Shown here: piece by piece, positions 18,582-27,615 of the stretch
Position numbering within the stretch: position 1 is the first letter of the stretch
Layout of the letters: the number at the start of each line of letters is the position of its first letter
From: Cupriavidus pauculus
GTDB taxonomy: Bacteria; Pseudomonadota; Gammaproteobacteria; Burkholderiales; Burkholderiaceae
Length of the DNA stretch: 60,136 nucleotides
NCBI RefSeq assembly: GCF_008801835.1
Contig: NZ_VZOW01000034.1
Span: forward strand, 1 to 60,136
Direction of reading: 5' to 3'
Notes under the pieces: generated by a model
Seen by the model: the letters and a program-made list of their open reading frames with translations, nothing else
What the model was told of the DNA's origin: nothing
Databases searched by the model: none
Made by a program: the position numbers and the translations under genes

Positions 18582-19795
18582 CAGCGCCCTCCTCCATTTT
18601 CCCGCGCCTCACCCGCATAGCGCAGCGCCCACGCCGCGATGATCGGGCCCAGCAGTTGCTCGATCGCGAGCGCGCACAGGATGATCGACGCAAGCGGCGC
18701 GCCCGTGCCTGGATACAGGCGAGCCACGTCGCTCATCAAAAGATAAGCCAGCCCCGACATCGGCGCCAGCGCCAGACCGAGCGCCGCGCACTGGCGTAGG
18801 CTCAGTCCCGAAAACGATCCCAGCGATACCACGCCCACCAGCTTCGCCACATGGCGGAACACCACCAGCGCAACCGCCAGCGTACCGCCCACCACCCAGT
18901 CATGTGCGGTCAGCGGCAGCCCCAGCGACACCACCATCACGATGATCAGCAGGCTGCCCGCGCTGCCGAAATGCGTGGGCCACACGTGCGGCTGGCGATC
19001 CTGGTGTTTGAACACCACGCCGGCCAGCATCAGTGTGAGCGGCATCGACAGCTTTAACAGCCGCGTGAGCGCAAGCGTGAACAGCACGAGCCCAACCAAC
19101 ACCAGGAAGCTGTAGTGATCGTCGGCAGACATGCGCGCATACAGCGCGTGGCCGAACTTGCCCACCACCCATGCCAGCAGGCACGACCCCACCAGCAGGT
19201 AGAGCGGATGCAACAGCGCGGCGCCGAGATTGCCGTACTCGGAGTGCAGCCAGCCAGTGGCCACCTGCACGATCGCCGCGGCGTAGATGCTGTTCAGCGC
19301 CGCCATGGCCATCAACCGTTCGGTGACCTGCCCTTCGGCGCGCAATTCGTTCTTCAGTTGCAGCACGATGGTCGGCGAGGTGCTGACCGCGATGCCGCCC
19401 GCCAGGATCGCCACGCCGGGCGAGGCGCCGAGCCACTGTAGCGCCGTGGCTACCAGACCCCAGGTCAGCAGGCTCTCGGCGGCGCTGGTGAACAGCAGCC
19501 AGCGGTTTGCGCGCAGCCACGACAGCGACACGCGATGGCCCAGTTCGAACAGCGCCAACGCCAGCGCCATGTCGATCAGGATGCGCGTCTGCGCAATCAT
19601 GTTTTCGTCGACGATGCTGCGGCCGAGCATGCCGGCGAATAGCCCGATCACCGCATAGCCGACGATGCGCGGGCAACCGAGCCAGCGACGACAGACCTCG
19701 CCGGCCAGGCCGGCGCCGACCAGCGCGAGGCCGACCCAGAATAGGCCGCCCGGGGCCAGCGGCAGCGTGGGGAAAAGTTGGCTCAGTCCGTTCAT
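18581..19795 (-). CDS. Monovalent cation:proton antiporter (CPA2 / Kef-type membrane part)
   Basis: About 404 residues with some 12 hydrophobic helices, including the CPA2 hallmarks VGYAVIGLFAGMLG, LALALFELGHRVSLSWL, ILAGGIAVSTSPTIVLQL (unwound-helix region) and LTLMLAGVVFKHQ. It exchanges Na+ or K+ for protons across the inner membrane. Unlike KefB/KefC it has no C-terminal RCK (TrkA-N) nucleotide-binding domain. The start is uncertain: ATG at 19795 (MNGLSQLFPT) is used here, with ATG 19804 and GTG 19822 possible; no strong ribosome site separates them. It is the first gene of an operon with the YbdK-type ligase. Confidence 0.87.
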   Translation of the reverse strand: MNGLSQLFPTLPLAPGGLFWVGLALVGAGLAGEVCRRWLGCPRIVGYAVIGLFAGMLGRSIVDENMIAQTRILIDMALALALFELGHRVSLSWLRANRWLLFTSAAESLLTWGLVATALQWLGASPGVAILAGGIAVSTSPTIVLQLKNELRAEGQVTERLMAMAALNSIYAAAIVQVATGWLHSEYGNLGAALLHPLYLLVGSCLLAWVVGKFGHALYARMSADDHYSFLVLVGLVLFTLALTRLLKLSMPLTLMLAGVVFKHQDRQPHVWPTHFGSAGSLLIIVMVVSLGLPLTAHDWVVGGTLAVALVVFRHVAKLVGVVSLGSFSGLSLRQCAALGLALAPMSGLAYLLMSDVARLYPGTGAPLASIILCALAIEQLLGPIIAAWALRYAGEARENGGGR

Positions 19796-19880
19796 GCGCG
19801 ACATGGTAACGGAAGCACACACCTTTAAGTGTCAGTGCTTGTCCGACACTTTCTTCAATGCGCTGCCAAATGCTGCCTTC

Positions 19881-19920
19881 TACAAACAAAAAGCGCCATC
19901 TGCTGCGATGACGCTTTTGT
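19881..19920 (-). terminator. Terminator downstream of the TPR gene
   Basis: ACAAAAAGCG (19886-19895) pairs with CGCTTTTGT (19912-19920) around an inner CATC/GATG stem. On the minus strand the hairpin runs into TTTTTGTTTG, about 40 bases after the TPR gene stop. Confidence 0.8.
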
Positions 19921-19956
19921 AAGACTTTCAGAATCAGATTTGTCTTGTGCGCTGGC

Positions 19957-21903
19957 TCACACGCCCCAGATCTTCCACCACGGCCGGGTGGCTTTCAGGC
20001 CAGCCTCGGCCTTGGCATAGAGCCCGCGGGTGGCGCCAGTGTTGGCGCCGCGCGCATGGTCGAACCAGGCCAGCGCCATCTCGCGCTGTCGCATACCAAG
20101 CGCCGCCAGAACGGCAAGCAGCCGCGTCTGTGCATCCCAATCGTCGTGCGTCGCGAAGGCCATCTGGAAATCGGTCAGCGCTTCGGGGTGGCGCTGCTGA
20201 TCGACCAGCACTTTCGCCCGTTGCACACGCGCGGCGGCCTGCTTGCGCGCGTCCCCGTCGGCCAGCGCCACGGCCTGCTCGAACAGTGGCAGCGCGCGTT
20301 CGTGGTCGCCAAGGTCGTACCAGATCTGGCCGAAGCGGCTGCACAGCCAGCTGTCCTCCACCAGCAGCGAACGACGCTGCAAGGCTTCGAGTTCGGCAAT
20401 GGCGTCGGCCTTGTCATGCTCGTCCATCGACGCCATGCCGGCCTGCAGCAGCGCGCCGTAGTGCGCCCGTGCATGGGCCATGGCGTGCGCGCCTTCGCTG
20501 CGCGCTTCCACGGGCAACGCGTCCAGACGCGCATCCATGTGCGCCAGCGCCGCACTGGCCGATTCCGTCGCTTCGCGGCCGCCGATGGCTGCCCACGCCG
20601 CCACCAGCCGGCTGAACGCCCAACTTACGTCGGCGGGATTGCGCTCGACCGGATAGCGGTTCAGCACCTGACCGGCCAGGTCCACGACCTGCTGATGCTG
20701 CCCGGCCGACGCGTACGCGTCGAGCAGGTCGATCCAGTGCTCGATGAAGTCGCTGGCCGCCATGCCCTTGCGATGCAGCGCGACCTTCTCTTCGAGATGC
20801 GCCGCATCGGCGGGCAGCGTGCGCGCCAGCAGGCGGCAAAGCAGCGAATAGAGATGCGGATCGGCATTGCCACCGTGGCCCTGCGCGTCGCCTTCGCCCG
20901 TGGCGAAATACGCTTCGAAGCACGCCAGGCCCTTGCGACACGCGGCTTCCAGCGTGGGCTTGAGCGCGGCCTGCGAGGCGGGCACTTCATCGAGAAAACT
21001 GCCCAGCCAGACCGCGGCATCGAAGTACAGGGCGCCGTCGTCGGCATCCGCCGTGAGTGCGAACCCGGCCCACGCCGGCTGCGCCGGCGCGTTGGCGCCG
21101 GCGTCGCGGTGCATCTGCTGACGCCACGACAGCGCGCGAACCTGGGCCAGCGGATCGGGCACCTGCCGCAGGTATGTGTCGATATCGTCGAGCGCGGCGG
21201 CGGGGTCGATGCCAAGCCGCAGAGGCGCGCGCAGCCGGCGCGCCTCTGGATGGTCGGGCAGCTCGGCGAGCACGCGTTCGGCCTGCTGCGCGGCCAGCGC
21301 ATCGCCCTCGGCCGCGGTCATCTCGAGCACATGCGGGGAATCGAGCGCGATGCGTCCCAGGCAAACGCGCAGCAGCGGCTCGCCGAGCACGCCTGCCGCG
21401 TCGCTGCGCGCGACGTAGTCCTGCACCAGCGGCAGGATGTCGCCAGAGCCAAGGTCGGGCGATCGATAGAGGAGGTCGTGCCAGTAACGGCCGGCCAGCG
21501 CGAAATCATTGAGCCGGAAAGCCACGAAGCCCGCGTAGAAATGCGCTGCCCATTCACCAGTGGCGAGGCCGTTGCGGCGCGCGGCCTCATGGAGCCACGG
21601 CTGCGCCTCGGTATCGCGGCCAGCGCGCATCAGCAGCGTGCCGTACAGATGGGCCAGCGCGCCGCGCGAGGCCCAGCGGTGCATCGGCTCCAGCGGCAGC
21701 TCGGGCAGTTGCTGCATCGCTTCGTCCAGCGCCGCGAGAGCGGCGGCGATATCGCCACGGTCGGACTGCAGTTGTGCGCGCAGCGCGGCATAGTCGACCA
21801 CTTCCGGATGCTCGGCCCAAAGTTGGTCGGCAATCTTCAACGCCTCGTCGTGGCGCCCGGCATTGGCTAGCGCGATCGCGTGTTCATAACGAACATCCTG
21901 CAC
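19957..21903 (-). CDS. Large cytoplasmic TPR-repeat protein
   Basis: The 648-residue protein is mainly helical and Ala-rich. Recognisable tetratricopeptide repeats lie at the N-terminus (YEHAIALANAGRHDEALKIADQLWAEHP) and near the C-terminus (WYDLGDHERALPLFEQAVALADGDARKQAAA, RAKVLVDQQRHPEALTDFQMAF). It has no signal peptide or membrane helix, so it is probably a cytoplasmic scaffold; its partner is unknown. I set the start at GTG 21903 because AAGGAG lies six bases before it; the open frame extends 27 codons further up to an ATG at 21984 without a ribosome site. It is monocistronic with a terminator downstream. Confidence 0.82.
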   Translation of the reverse strand: MQDVRYEHAIALANAGRHDEALKIADQLWAEHPEVVDYAALRAQLQSDRGDIAAALAALDEAMQQLPELPLEPMHRWASRGALAHLYGTLLMRAGRDTEAQPWLHEAARRNGLATGEWAAHFYAGFVAFRLNDFALAGRYWHDLLYRSPDLGSGDILPLVQDYVARSDAAGVLGEPLLRVCLGRIALDSPHVLEMTAAEGDALAAQQAERVLAELPDHPEARRLRAPLRLGIDPAAALDDIDTYLRQVPDPLAQVRALSWRQQMHRDAGANAPAQPAWAGFALTADADDGALYFDAAVWLGSFLDEVPASQAALKPTLEAACRKGLACFEAYFATGEGDAQGHGGNADPHLYSLLCRLLARTLPADAAHLEEKVALHRKGMAASDFIEHWIDLLDAYASAGQHQQVVDLAGQVLNRYPVERNPADVSWAFSRLVAAWAAIGGREATESASAALAHMDARLDALPVEARSEGAHAMAHARAHYGALLQAGMASMDEHDKADAIAELEALQRRSLLVEDSWLCSRFGQIWYDLGDHERALPLFEQAVALADGDARKQAAARVQRAKVLVDQQRHPEALTDFQMAFATHDDWDAQTRLLAVLAALGMRQREMALAWFDHARGANTGATRGLYAKAEAGLKATRPWWKIWGV

Positions 21904-22026
21904 GGTCCGCTCCTTGTTCAAGAATTCAGCAAAAGCGCGATTATGCGCCAACGGCGCGCCGTGATTTGCAGAGAACATCAACAAGTAATATCAATTTGAT
22001 TACCGTTGACTTCGCAGCGAACCCAT

Positions 22027-22060
22027 AAAAAACGCCACCGCGGAGCACTCCGCGATGGCG
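22027..22060 (-). terminator. Terminator downstream of the LivK-type gene
   Basis: A 13-bp stem with one mismatch (22033-22045 with 22048-22060) is followed on the minus strand by six T (22027-22032), 67 bases after the stop codon. Confidence 0.9.
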
Positions 22061-22127
22061 CCAGTTCTGCTGGCAACGCCGTACGCAGGAAAGACGTACG
22101 ACGCGCCGAGGTTGGATCCGTAAGGAC

Positions 22128-23279
22128 TTACTTGCCGCCCACGGTTTCCAGGACGGTCCACTTGCCGCCTTGCACCTTGTAGACGGTGATGCCGCCGTCC
22201 TTGAGGTCGCCGCGCGCATCGTAGGCCAGCGTCTTGGTGGTCACGCCCTGCATGTTGGTCGCGGCCAGCACCGGCAGATAGCGCGCCGGATCGGCCGAAC
22301 CGGCCTTGATCATGGCCGTCATCATCGCCGTGGCGCCGTCATAGGCGTATGGCGAATAGGTCTGCACCTTCGAGCCGAAGCGCTTCTCGTACTTCTTCTC
22401 GTAGGCGGCGCCGCCCGGCATCTGGTCCAGCGGCAGGCCGGCCAGCGACACCACGGTGCCTTCTGCAGCCGGGCCCGCCAGCTTCAGGAAGTTGTCGGTC
22501 TTGGACATTTCGCCCGACACCAGCGGGGACTTCATGCCCAGTTCCTTGACCTGCTTGGCCATCGGCGCCGACTGCGTTTCCGCGCCGCCATAGAAGATGA
22601 CGTCCGGATTGCTGCGCTTGATGTTGGTCAACACCGCCTTGAAGTCGACTGCCTTGTCGTTGGTGAATTCGCGACGCACGATCTTTCCGCCGGCGGCCTT
22701 TGCAGCCTTTTCGAACTCATCGGCCAGGCCCTGGCCGTAGGCGGTACGGTCGTCGACGATGGCGATATTCTTGGCGCCCAGCTTTTTCACCACGAAGGCG
22801 CCGATCACCGAACCCTGCTGGGTGTCGGAGGTCATCATGCGGAACGTGGTCTTGAAGCCCTGGCGCGTATATTCGGGCGCCGTAGCCATGGCGATCTGCG
22901 GAATGCCGGCGCGGTTGTAGACCATCGAGGCCGGGATGCTGGTGCCCGAGTTGAAGTGGCCGAGCATGCCCTGGATGCCCGCGTCCACCAGCTTCTGCGC
23001 CACCACCGAACCGGTCTTGGGATCGGCCTGGTCGTCTTCGGAGATCAGTACGAACTTGACATCCTTGCCACCGATTTTCGGCTTGGTGGCGTTCATGTCG
23101 TCGATGGCCAGGACGATGCCGTTTTGCATGTCCTTGCCGTATTGCGCCTGGCCGCCGGTCAGCGGGCCGGCATAGCCCAGCTTGATTTCCTGTGCCTGCG
23201 CAAACGCGGCGGAGGCGGCGGTCAGGCCGGCAACGGCCATGGCGACGGTCATGGCCGTCTTGCGGAATGTCGAGCTCAT
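22128..23279 (-). CDS. Periplasmic LivK-type amino-acid-binding protein (orphan)
   Basis: The 383-residue protein has a clear Sec signal (MTVAMAVAGLTAASAAFAQ, cleavage at AFA-Q). The mature sequence is typical of Leu/Ile/Val-binding proteins: IKLGYAGPLTGGQAQYGKDMQNG, NAGIQGMLGHFNSGTS-type ligand loop (GHFNSGTSIPAS), PEYTRQGFKTTFRMMTSDTQQG, AIVDDRTAYGQGLADEFEKA and YSPYAYDGATAMMTAM. It should deliver branched-chain or related amino acids to a Liv permease, but no permease gene is adjacent. AAGGAGAACT directly before the ATG at 23279 settles the start. It is monocistronic, with its own terminator, downstream of putA on the same strand; a shared role in amino-acid use is a reasonable guess. Confidence 0.93.
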   Translation of the reverse strand: MSSTFRKTAMTVAMAVAGLTAASAAFAQAQEIKLGYAGPLTGGQAQYGKDMQNGIVLAIDDMNATKPKIGGKDVKFVLISEDDQADPKTGSVVAQKLVDAGIQGMLGHFNSGTSIPASMVYNRAGIPQIAMATAPEYTRQGFKTTFRMMTSDTQQGSVIGAFVVKKLGAKNIAIVDDRTAYGQGLADEFEKAAKAAGGKIVRREFTNDKAVDFKAVLTNIKRSNPDVIFYGGAETQSAPMAKQVKELGMKSPLVSGEMSKTDNFLKLAGPAAEGTVVSLAGLPLDQMPGGAAYEKKYEKRFGSKVQTYSPYAYDGATAMMTAMIKAGSADPARYLPVLAATNMQGVTTKTLAYDARGDLKDGGITVYKVQGGKWTVLETVGGK

Positions 23280-23441
23280 CAGTTCTCCTTGGGTCCCATA
23301 GGGTGCCATATAGTGCCGGTGTCGGCATATTTTCGGATCGGCGTTGGCAGCACCGCCCGTTCCTGAACTGCGCGGACAGGGTCGGGATCGCCGGTCCCTG
23401 CCGCGCACTTGCCTCTGACGCGCTTCGGAAAAGGCCGAGCC

Positions 23442-26400
23442 TCAGCCGATCGTCATCAAACTTGCATTGCCGCCCGCAGCCGCCGTATTGACGGACAGCG
23501 AACGCTCGATCAACAAACGCTCGAGCGCGATATTCGGTTCACCCTGCGCAAGGCCCTGGACGCCGACAATCGGGCCCGGGCGCGTCGCCACCAGTTCGCA
23601 TACGGTGCGTAGCTGGTCGGAATCGCCGTGGTGCAGCACTGCATCAAAAACGATGTCCGATGCCTTCCAGTCAGAAACGACACGGACGCGCGATTGTACT
23701 GCCACCGGCAGGCGCGCCAACAGCGACTTCGCGATCGGTGTGTCTGGCCACAACGCTTGCGCGCCAACCGCCAGAACCGCCGCCAGTTGCAGCGCCAGAT
23801 CGCCTTCCTGCTGGGCCAGGCACAGCACGTGGTCACGCGGCAGCAACGAATACGTATTGCGCTCGCCGGTGGGACCGGGCAGCGTTGCCGTCAGGCCCGA
23901 CGGCGACGCCGCGGCCATGCGATCGCATGCCGCCGCCAGTTCGGGCTGCCCGGACTGTGCCCAGGCTTTCAGCGCCGCCAGTTCCGGCGATACCGGCGCA
24001 TTGGCCGGGGCGCCGGAAACGTCTGAGGCGCGGACCGCGCGCGCCACGGCATCCTGCGGACAGACGGACAGCAGGCGATGCAGATAAAGCGGGCCGCCCG
24101 CCTTCGGACCGGTGCCGGACAAGCCCTCACCGCCAAATGGCTGCACGCCGACCACTGCGCCAACGATGTTGCGGTTGACATAGAGATTGCCCACCTGCGC
24201 GCGATCCACGATATGTGCAATGGTCTCGTCGATACGCGTGTGGATGCCGAGCGTAAGCCCGTAGCCGGTGCCGTTGATCTGGCCGATCATTGCGTCGAGT
24301 TCCGCGCGCGGGAAGCGCACCACATGCAGCACGGGACCGAACACTTCGCGTTGCAATTCGGCGATCGAATCGAGCTCGATCAGCGTCGGCGGCACGAAGG
24401 TGCCATGACGGCAGGCCGCCGCCTGCGCCGCGCCGGCCTCGCCCTGCGGCGCCGCCTGGTAGACGCGGCGGCCCTTGGCGCGCATCGCTTCGATATGGCG
24501 CACGATATTGCCGCGCGCTTCCTCGTCGATCACCGGGCCGACGTCGGTCGAAAGACGGTCGGGATTTCCGAGCGTCAGCTCGCCCATCGCGCCCTTGAGC
24601 ATTTCGAGGATGCGGTCCGCCACGTCCTCCTGCAGGCACAGCACGCGCAGCGCCGAACAGCGCTGACCGGCCGAATCGAACGCCGATGACACCACATCGC
24701 CGACCACCTGCTCGGCCAGCGCCGAAGAATCGACGATCATCGCGTTCTGGCCGCCAGTCTCGGCGATCAGCGGGATCGGACGGCCCGCGGCGTCGAGCCG
24801 GCCCGCGACATTACGCTGCAGCAGGCGCGCCACTTCGGTGGATCCGGTAAACATCACGCCCTTGACGCGCGCGTCGCCCACCAGCGCCGCGCCAACGGTC
24901 TCGCCACGGCCGGGCAAGAGCTGCACTGCGGCCGCCGGCACGCCCGCCTCGCGCAGCACCCGCACCGCGGCGGCGGCAATCAGCGGCGTCTGCTCGGCCG
25001 GCTTGGCCAGCACCGGATTGCCGGCAGCCAGCGCGGCGGCAACCTGGCCGGTAAAGATAGCCAGCGGAAAATTCCACGGGCTGATGCAGACCACCGGGCC
25101 CAGCGGACGGTGCGTGTCGTTCGAGAACGTTTCGCGCACCTGCACCGCGTAGTAGCGCAGGAAGTCCACGGCTTCGCGCACTTCGGCGATGGCGTTCGAG
25201 AAGGTCTTGCCGGCCTCGCGCATGATGGTGCCCATCAGCGACTGCATCTGCGCTTCCATCAGGTCGGCCGCGCGCTCCAGCGCGGCGGCGCGCACTTCGG
25301 GCGGCGTGGCCTGCCAGATCGGCGCAACGTTGACGGCGGCGTTCAGCGCGGCCTCGATCTCGGCCGGCGTGGCCTCGCTGACCTGTCCCACCACATCGCG
25401 ATGGTCGGCCGGGTTCAATACCGGTGCGAACGTGGCATCGGCGCGCGCGACTTCCACGCCCAGTTGCGGCTCGGCACGCAGCGTCTCGCTGGTGCCCGCC
25501 AGCAGTGCCGACGACAGCGACGCGAGCCGATGTTCGTTCGACAGGTCGATGCCGGCGGAATTGGCGCGCGACTTGCCGTACAGCGTGCGCGGCTGCGGAA
25601 TGCGCGGGTGCGGCATGCCGAGCACGCCTTCGGTCTTGTGCATTTGCTCGACCACGGCGACGGGGTCGGCCACCAGTTCGTCCAGCGGAATCGTCTCGTC
25701 GGCGATGCGGTTCACAAATGACGTGTTCGCGCCGTTTTCCAGCAATCGGCGCACCAGGTATGCCAGCAGCGTTTCATGTGTGCCGACCGGTGCGTAGATG
25801 CGGCACGGCCGATTGAACTTGCCTTGCGCCACCGGCCCGACGACTTGGTCGTACAGCGGCTCACCCATGCCGTGCAGGCATTGGAATTCGTACTGGCCTG
25901 GGTAATAGTTCTGGCCGGCGATCTGATAGATGGCCGACAGCGTGTGCGCGTTGTGCGTGGCGAACTGCGGATAGATCGCGTCGGGCACGGACAACAGCTT
26001 GCGCGCACAGGCCACGTACGACACATCGGTGAACACCTTGCGCGTGTACACCGGATAGCCTTCCAGCCCGTCCACCTGGGCGCGCTTGATTTCGCTGTCC
26101 CAGTAGGCGCCCTTGACCAGGCGGATCATGAGGCGGTGACGGCTGCGGCGCGCCAGGTCGATCAGGTAGTCGATCACGAACGGGCAGCGCTTCTGGTATC
26201 CCTGCACCACGAAGCCGATGCCGTTCCAGCCGGCCAGTTCGGGCTCGAAACACAGGCGCTCGAGCAGATCGAGCGAAATCTCCAGGCGGTCGGCTTCCTC
26301 GGCGTCGATATTGATGCCGATGTCGTACTGGCGCGCCAGCAGCGTGAGCGACTTCAGGCGCCCGTAGAGTTCGGAAATCACACGCTCATGCTGCGCGCGG

Positions 26401-27416
26401 CTGTAGCGCGGATGAAGCGCCGACAGCTTGATCGAAATGCCGGGGCCTTCATAGATGCCGCGCCCGCGCGACGCCTGGCCGATGGCGTGAATGGCCTGTT
26501 CGTACGACGCAAGGTAGCGCTGCGCGTCCGCTTCGGTCATCGCGGCTTCGCCGAGCATGTCGTACGAATAGCGGAAACCTTCGGCCTCGTACTTGCGGGC
26601 GTTGGCCAGCGCTTCGGAAATCGTTTCGCCGGTCACGAACTGCTCGCCCATCAGGCGCATGGCCATGTCGACGCCCTTGCGGATCAGCGGCTCGCCGCCC
26701 TTGCCGATGATGCGCGTGAGCGCCTTCGACAGCCCCGATTCAGTGTGTGTGGCCACCAGCTTGCCGGTCAGCAACAGTCCCCAGGTGGCGGCGTTGACGA
26801 ACAGCGACGGGCTCTGGCCCAGATGCGACTGCCAGTTGGCACCGCTGATCTTGTCGCGGATCAGCGCGTCGCGCGTGGCCTTGTCGGGAATGCGCAGCAG
26901 CGCCTCGGCCAGGCACATCAGCGCCACGCCTTCCTGCGACGACAGCGAGAACTCCTGGATCAACCCCTGCACCAGCCCTTCGCGGCCCGTTCCCACCTTT
27001 TGCTCGCGCAGCTTCTGCGCCAGCGCCTTGGCCATCTTGATGGCGGCATCGGCCTGCGCCTGCGGCAGGCGCGCCTGTTCGAGCAGCACCGGCACGCACT
27101 CGGTTTCCGGACGGCGATAGGCGGACGTGATGGCCGCGCGCAGCACCGATTGCGGCTGGATACTCTGCGCAAATTCCAGGAACGGCTGCGGCGCGCCATC
27201 GCTCTGCGCGTGATCGCCCGCATCGGCCCCGTCTACCTCGTTGAGCGCCGCGGCGCCGGCTTCATGAGGGAGATGACCGCGTTCCACCTGTTCCAGATAC
27301 GTAAAGATGGCTTGCTTGATCAGCCAGTGCGGCGTGCGATCGATCGATTGGGCGGCGCGCTTGAGCCGTTCGCGCGAAGCGTCGTCGAGCTTGACGCCGA
27401 GGGTGGTGGTGGCCAT
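23442..27416 (-). CDS. putA: Trifunctional PutA: proline dehydrogenase, P5C dehydrogenase and DNA-binding repressor
   Basis: PutA oxidises proline to glutamate in two steps and represses its own gene when proline is scarce. The 1324-residue chain starts with a ribbon-helix-helix domain (residues about 1-47, TTTLGVKLDDASRERLKRAAQ), then the FAD-dependent proline dehydrogenase barrel (NIDAEEADRLEISLDLLERL, RLVKGAYWDSEIKRAQ). Next is an aldehyde dehydrogenase domain with the NAD-binding site and VMFTGSTEVARLL, AETGGQNAMIVDSSAL and catalytic Cys in SAGQRCSALRVL. A C-terminal extra domain completes the long-form PutA. The ATG at 27416 gives the correct RHH start. Three GTTGCA motifs lie upstream, matching known PutA operators. 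No putP proline permease gene is in the window. Confidence 0.97.
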   Translation of the reverse strand: MATTTLGVKLDDASRERLKRAAQSIDRTPHWLIKQAIFTYLEQVERGHLPHEAGAAALNEVDGADAGDHAQSDGAPQPFLEFAQSIQPQSVLRAAITSAYRRPETECVPVLLEQARLPQAQADAAIKMAKALAQKLREQKVGTGREGLVQGLIQEFSLSSQEGVALMCLAEALLRIPDKATRDALIRDKISGANWQSHLGQSPSLFVNAATWGLLLTGKLVATHTESGLSKALTRIIGKGGEPLIRKGVDMAMRLMGEQFVTGETISEALANARKYEAEGFRYSYDMLGEAAMTEADAQRYLASYEQAIHAIGQASRGRGIYEGPGISIKLSALHPRYSRAQHERVISELYGRLKSLTLLARQYDIGINIDAEEADRLEISLDLLERLCFEPELAGWNGIGFVVQGYQKRCPFVIDYLIDLARRSRHRLMIRLVKGAYWDSEIKRAQVDGLEGYPVYTRKVFTDVSYVACARKLLSVPDAIYPQFATHNAHTLSAIYQIAGQNYYPGQYEFQCLHGMGEPLYDQVVGPVAQGKFNRPCRIYAPVGTHETLLAYLVRRLLENGANTSFVNRIADETIPLDELVADPVAVVEQMHKTEGVLGMPHPRIPQPRTLYGKSRANSAGIDLSNEHRLASLSSALLAGTSETLRAEPQLGVEVARADATFAPVLNPADHRDVVGQVSEATPAEIEAALNAAVNVAPIWQATPPEVRAAALERAADLMEAQMQSLMGTIMREAGKTFSNAIAEVREAVDFLRYYAVQVRETFSNDTHRPLGPVVCISPWNFPLAIFTGQVAAALAAGNPVLAKPAEQTPLIAAAAVRVLREAGVPAAAVQLLPGRGETVGAALVGDARVKGVMFTGSTEVARLLQRNVAGRLDAAGRPIPLIAETGGQNAMIVDSSALAEQVVGDVVSSAFDSAGQRCSALRVLCLQEDVADRILEMLKGAMGELTLGNPDRLSTDVGPVIDEEARGNIVRHIEAMRAKGRRVYQAAPQGEAGAAQAAACRHGTFVPPTLIELDSIAELQREVFGPVLHVVRFPRAELDAMIGQINGTGYGLTLGIHTRIDETIAHIVDRAQVGNLYVNRNIVGAVVGVQPFGGEGLSGTGPKAGGPLYLHRLLSVCPQDAVARAVRASDVSGAPANAPVSPELAALKAWAQSGQPELAAACDRMAAASPSGLTATLPGPTGERNTYSLLPRDHVLCLAQQEGDLALQLAAVLAVGAQALWPDTPIAKSLLARLPVAVQSRVRVVSDWKASDIVFDAVLHHGDSDQLRTVCELVATRPGPIVGVQGLAQGEPNIALERLLIERSLSVNTAAAGGNASLMTIG

Positions 27417-27508
27417 GCGGGGATTCTCCAGCGGATCTTGGGATCGGGTTGGCATTGGCTTAAACGATGCGCGCGTGCGCGCACCGTCCAGCGTGCCGGA
27501 CTGGCGCG

Positions 27509-27538
27509 ATCTTACTATCGGAGTTTTACTAGGTGCAA
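27509..27538 (-). promoter_or_regulatory. Possible putA promoter
   Basis: On the minus strand TTGCAC (27538-27533) is followed after 18 bases by TAAGAT (27514-27509, four of six). The -35 coincides with a PutA operator motif, which fits autorepression. The predicted leader is about 85 bases. Confidence 0.45.
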
Positions 27539-27590
27539 CCTAGTGCAACCACTTAGTTTTTCCGGAGTTTTCGGGTTGCACTAAAGCAAC
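27534..27590. promoter_or_regulatory. PutA operator region (three GTTGCA motifs plus one near match)
   Basis: GTTGCA, the PutA ribbon-helix-helix recognition motif known from enterobacteria, occurs on the minus strand at 27534-27539 and 27544-27549 (exactly 10 bp apart) and on the plus strand at 27575-27580. A one-mismatch copy (AGCAAC, minus GTTGCT) lies at 27585-27590, again 10 bp away. AGTGCAACC and GGTTGCACT also form a 9-bp inverted repeat. The sites lie 118-174 bases before the putA start. Confidence 0.75.
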
Positions 27591-27615
27591 GCTTTGCGCA
27601 TTTTGCTGCGCAATT

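Noticed and set aside
27594..27613. Hairpin TTGCGCA-loop-TGCGCAA after priA as a terminator
   Set aside because: A 7-bp stem without a following T run on the minus strand; too weak to call.
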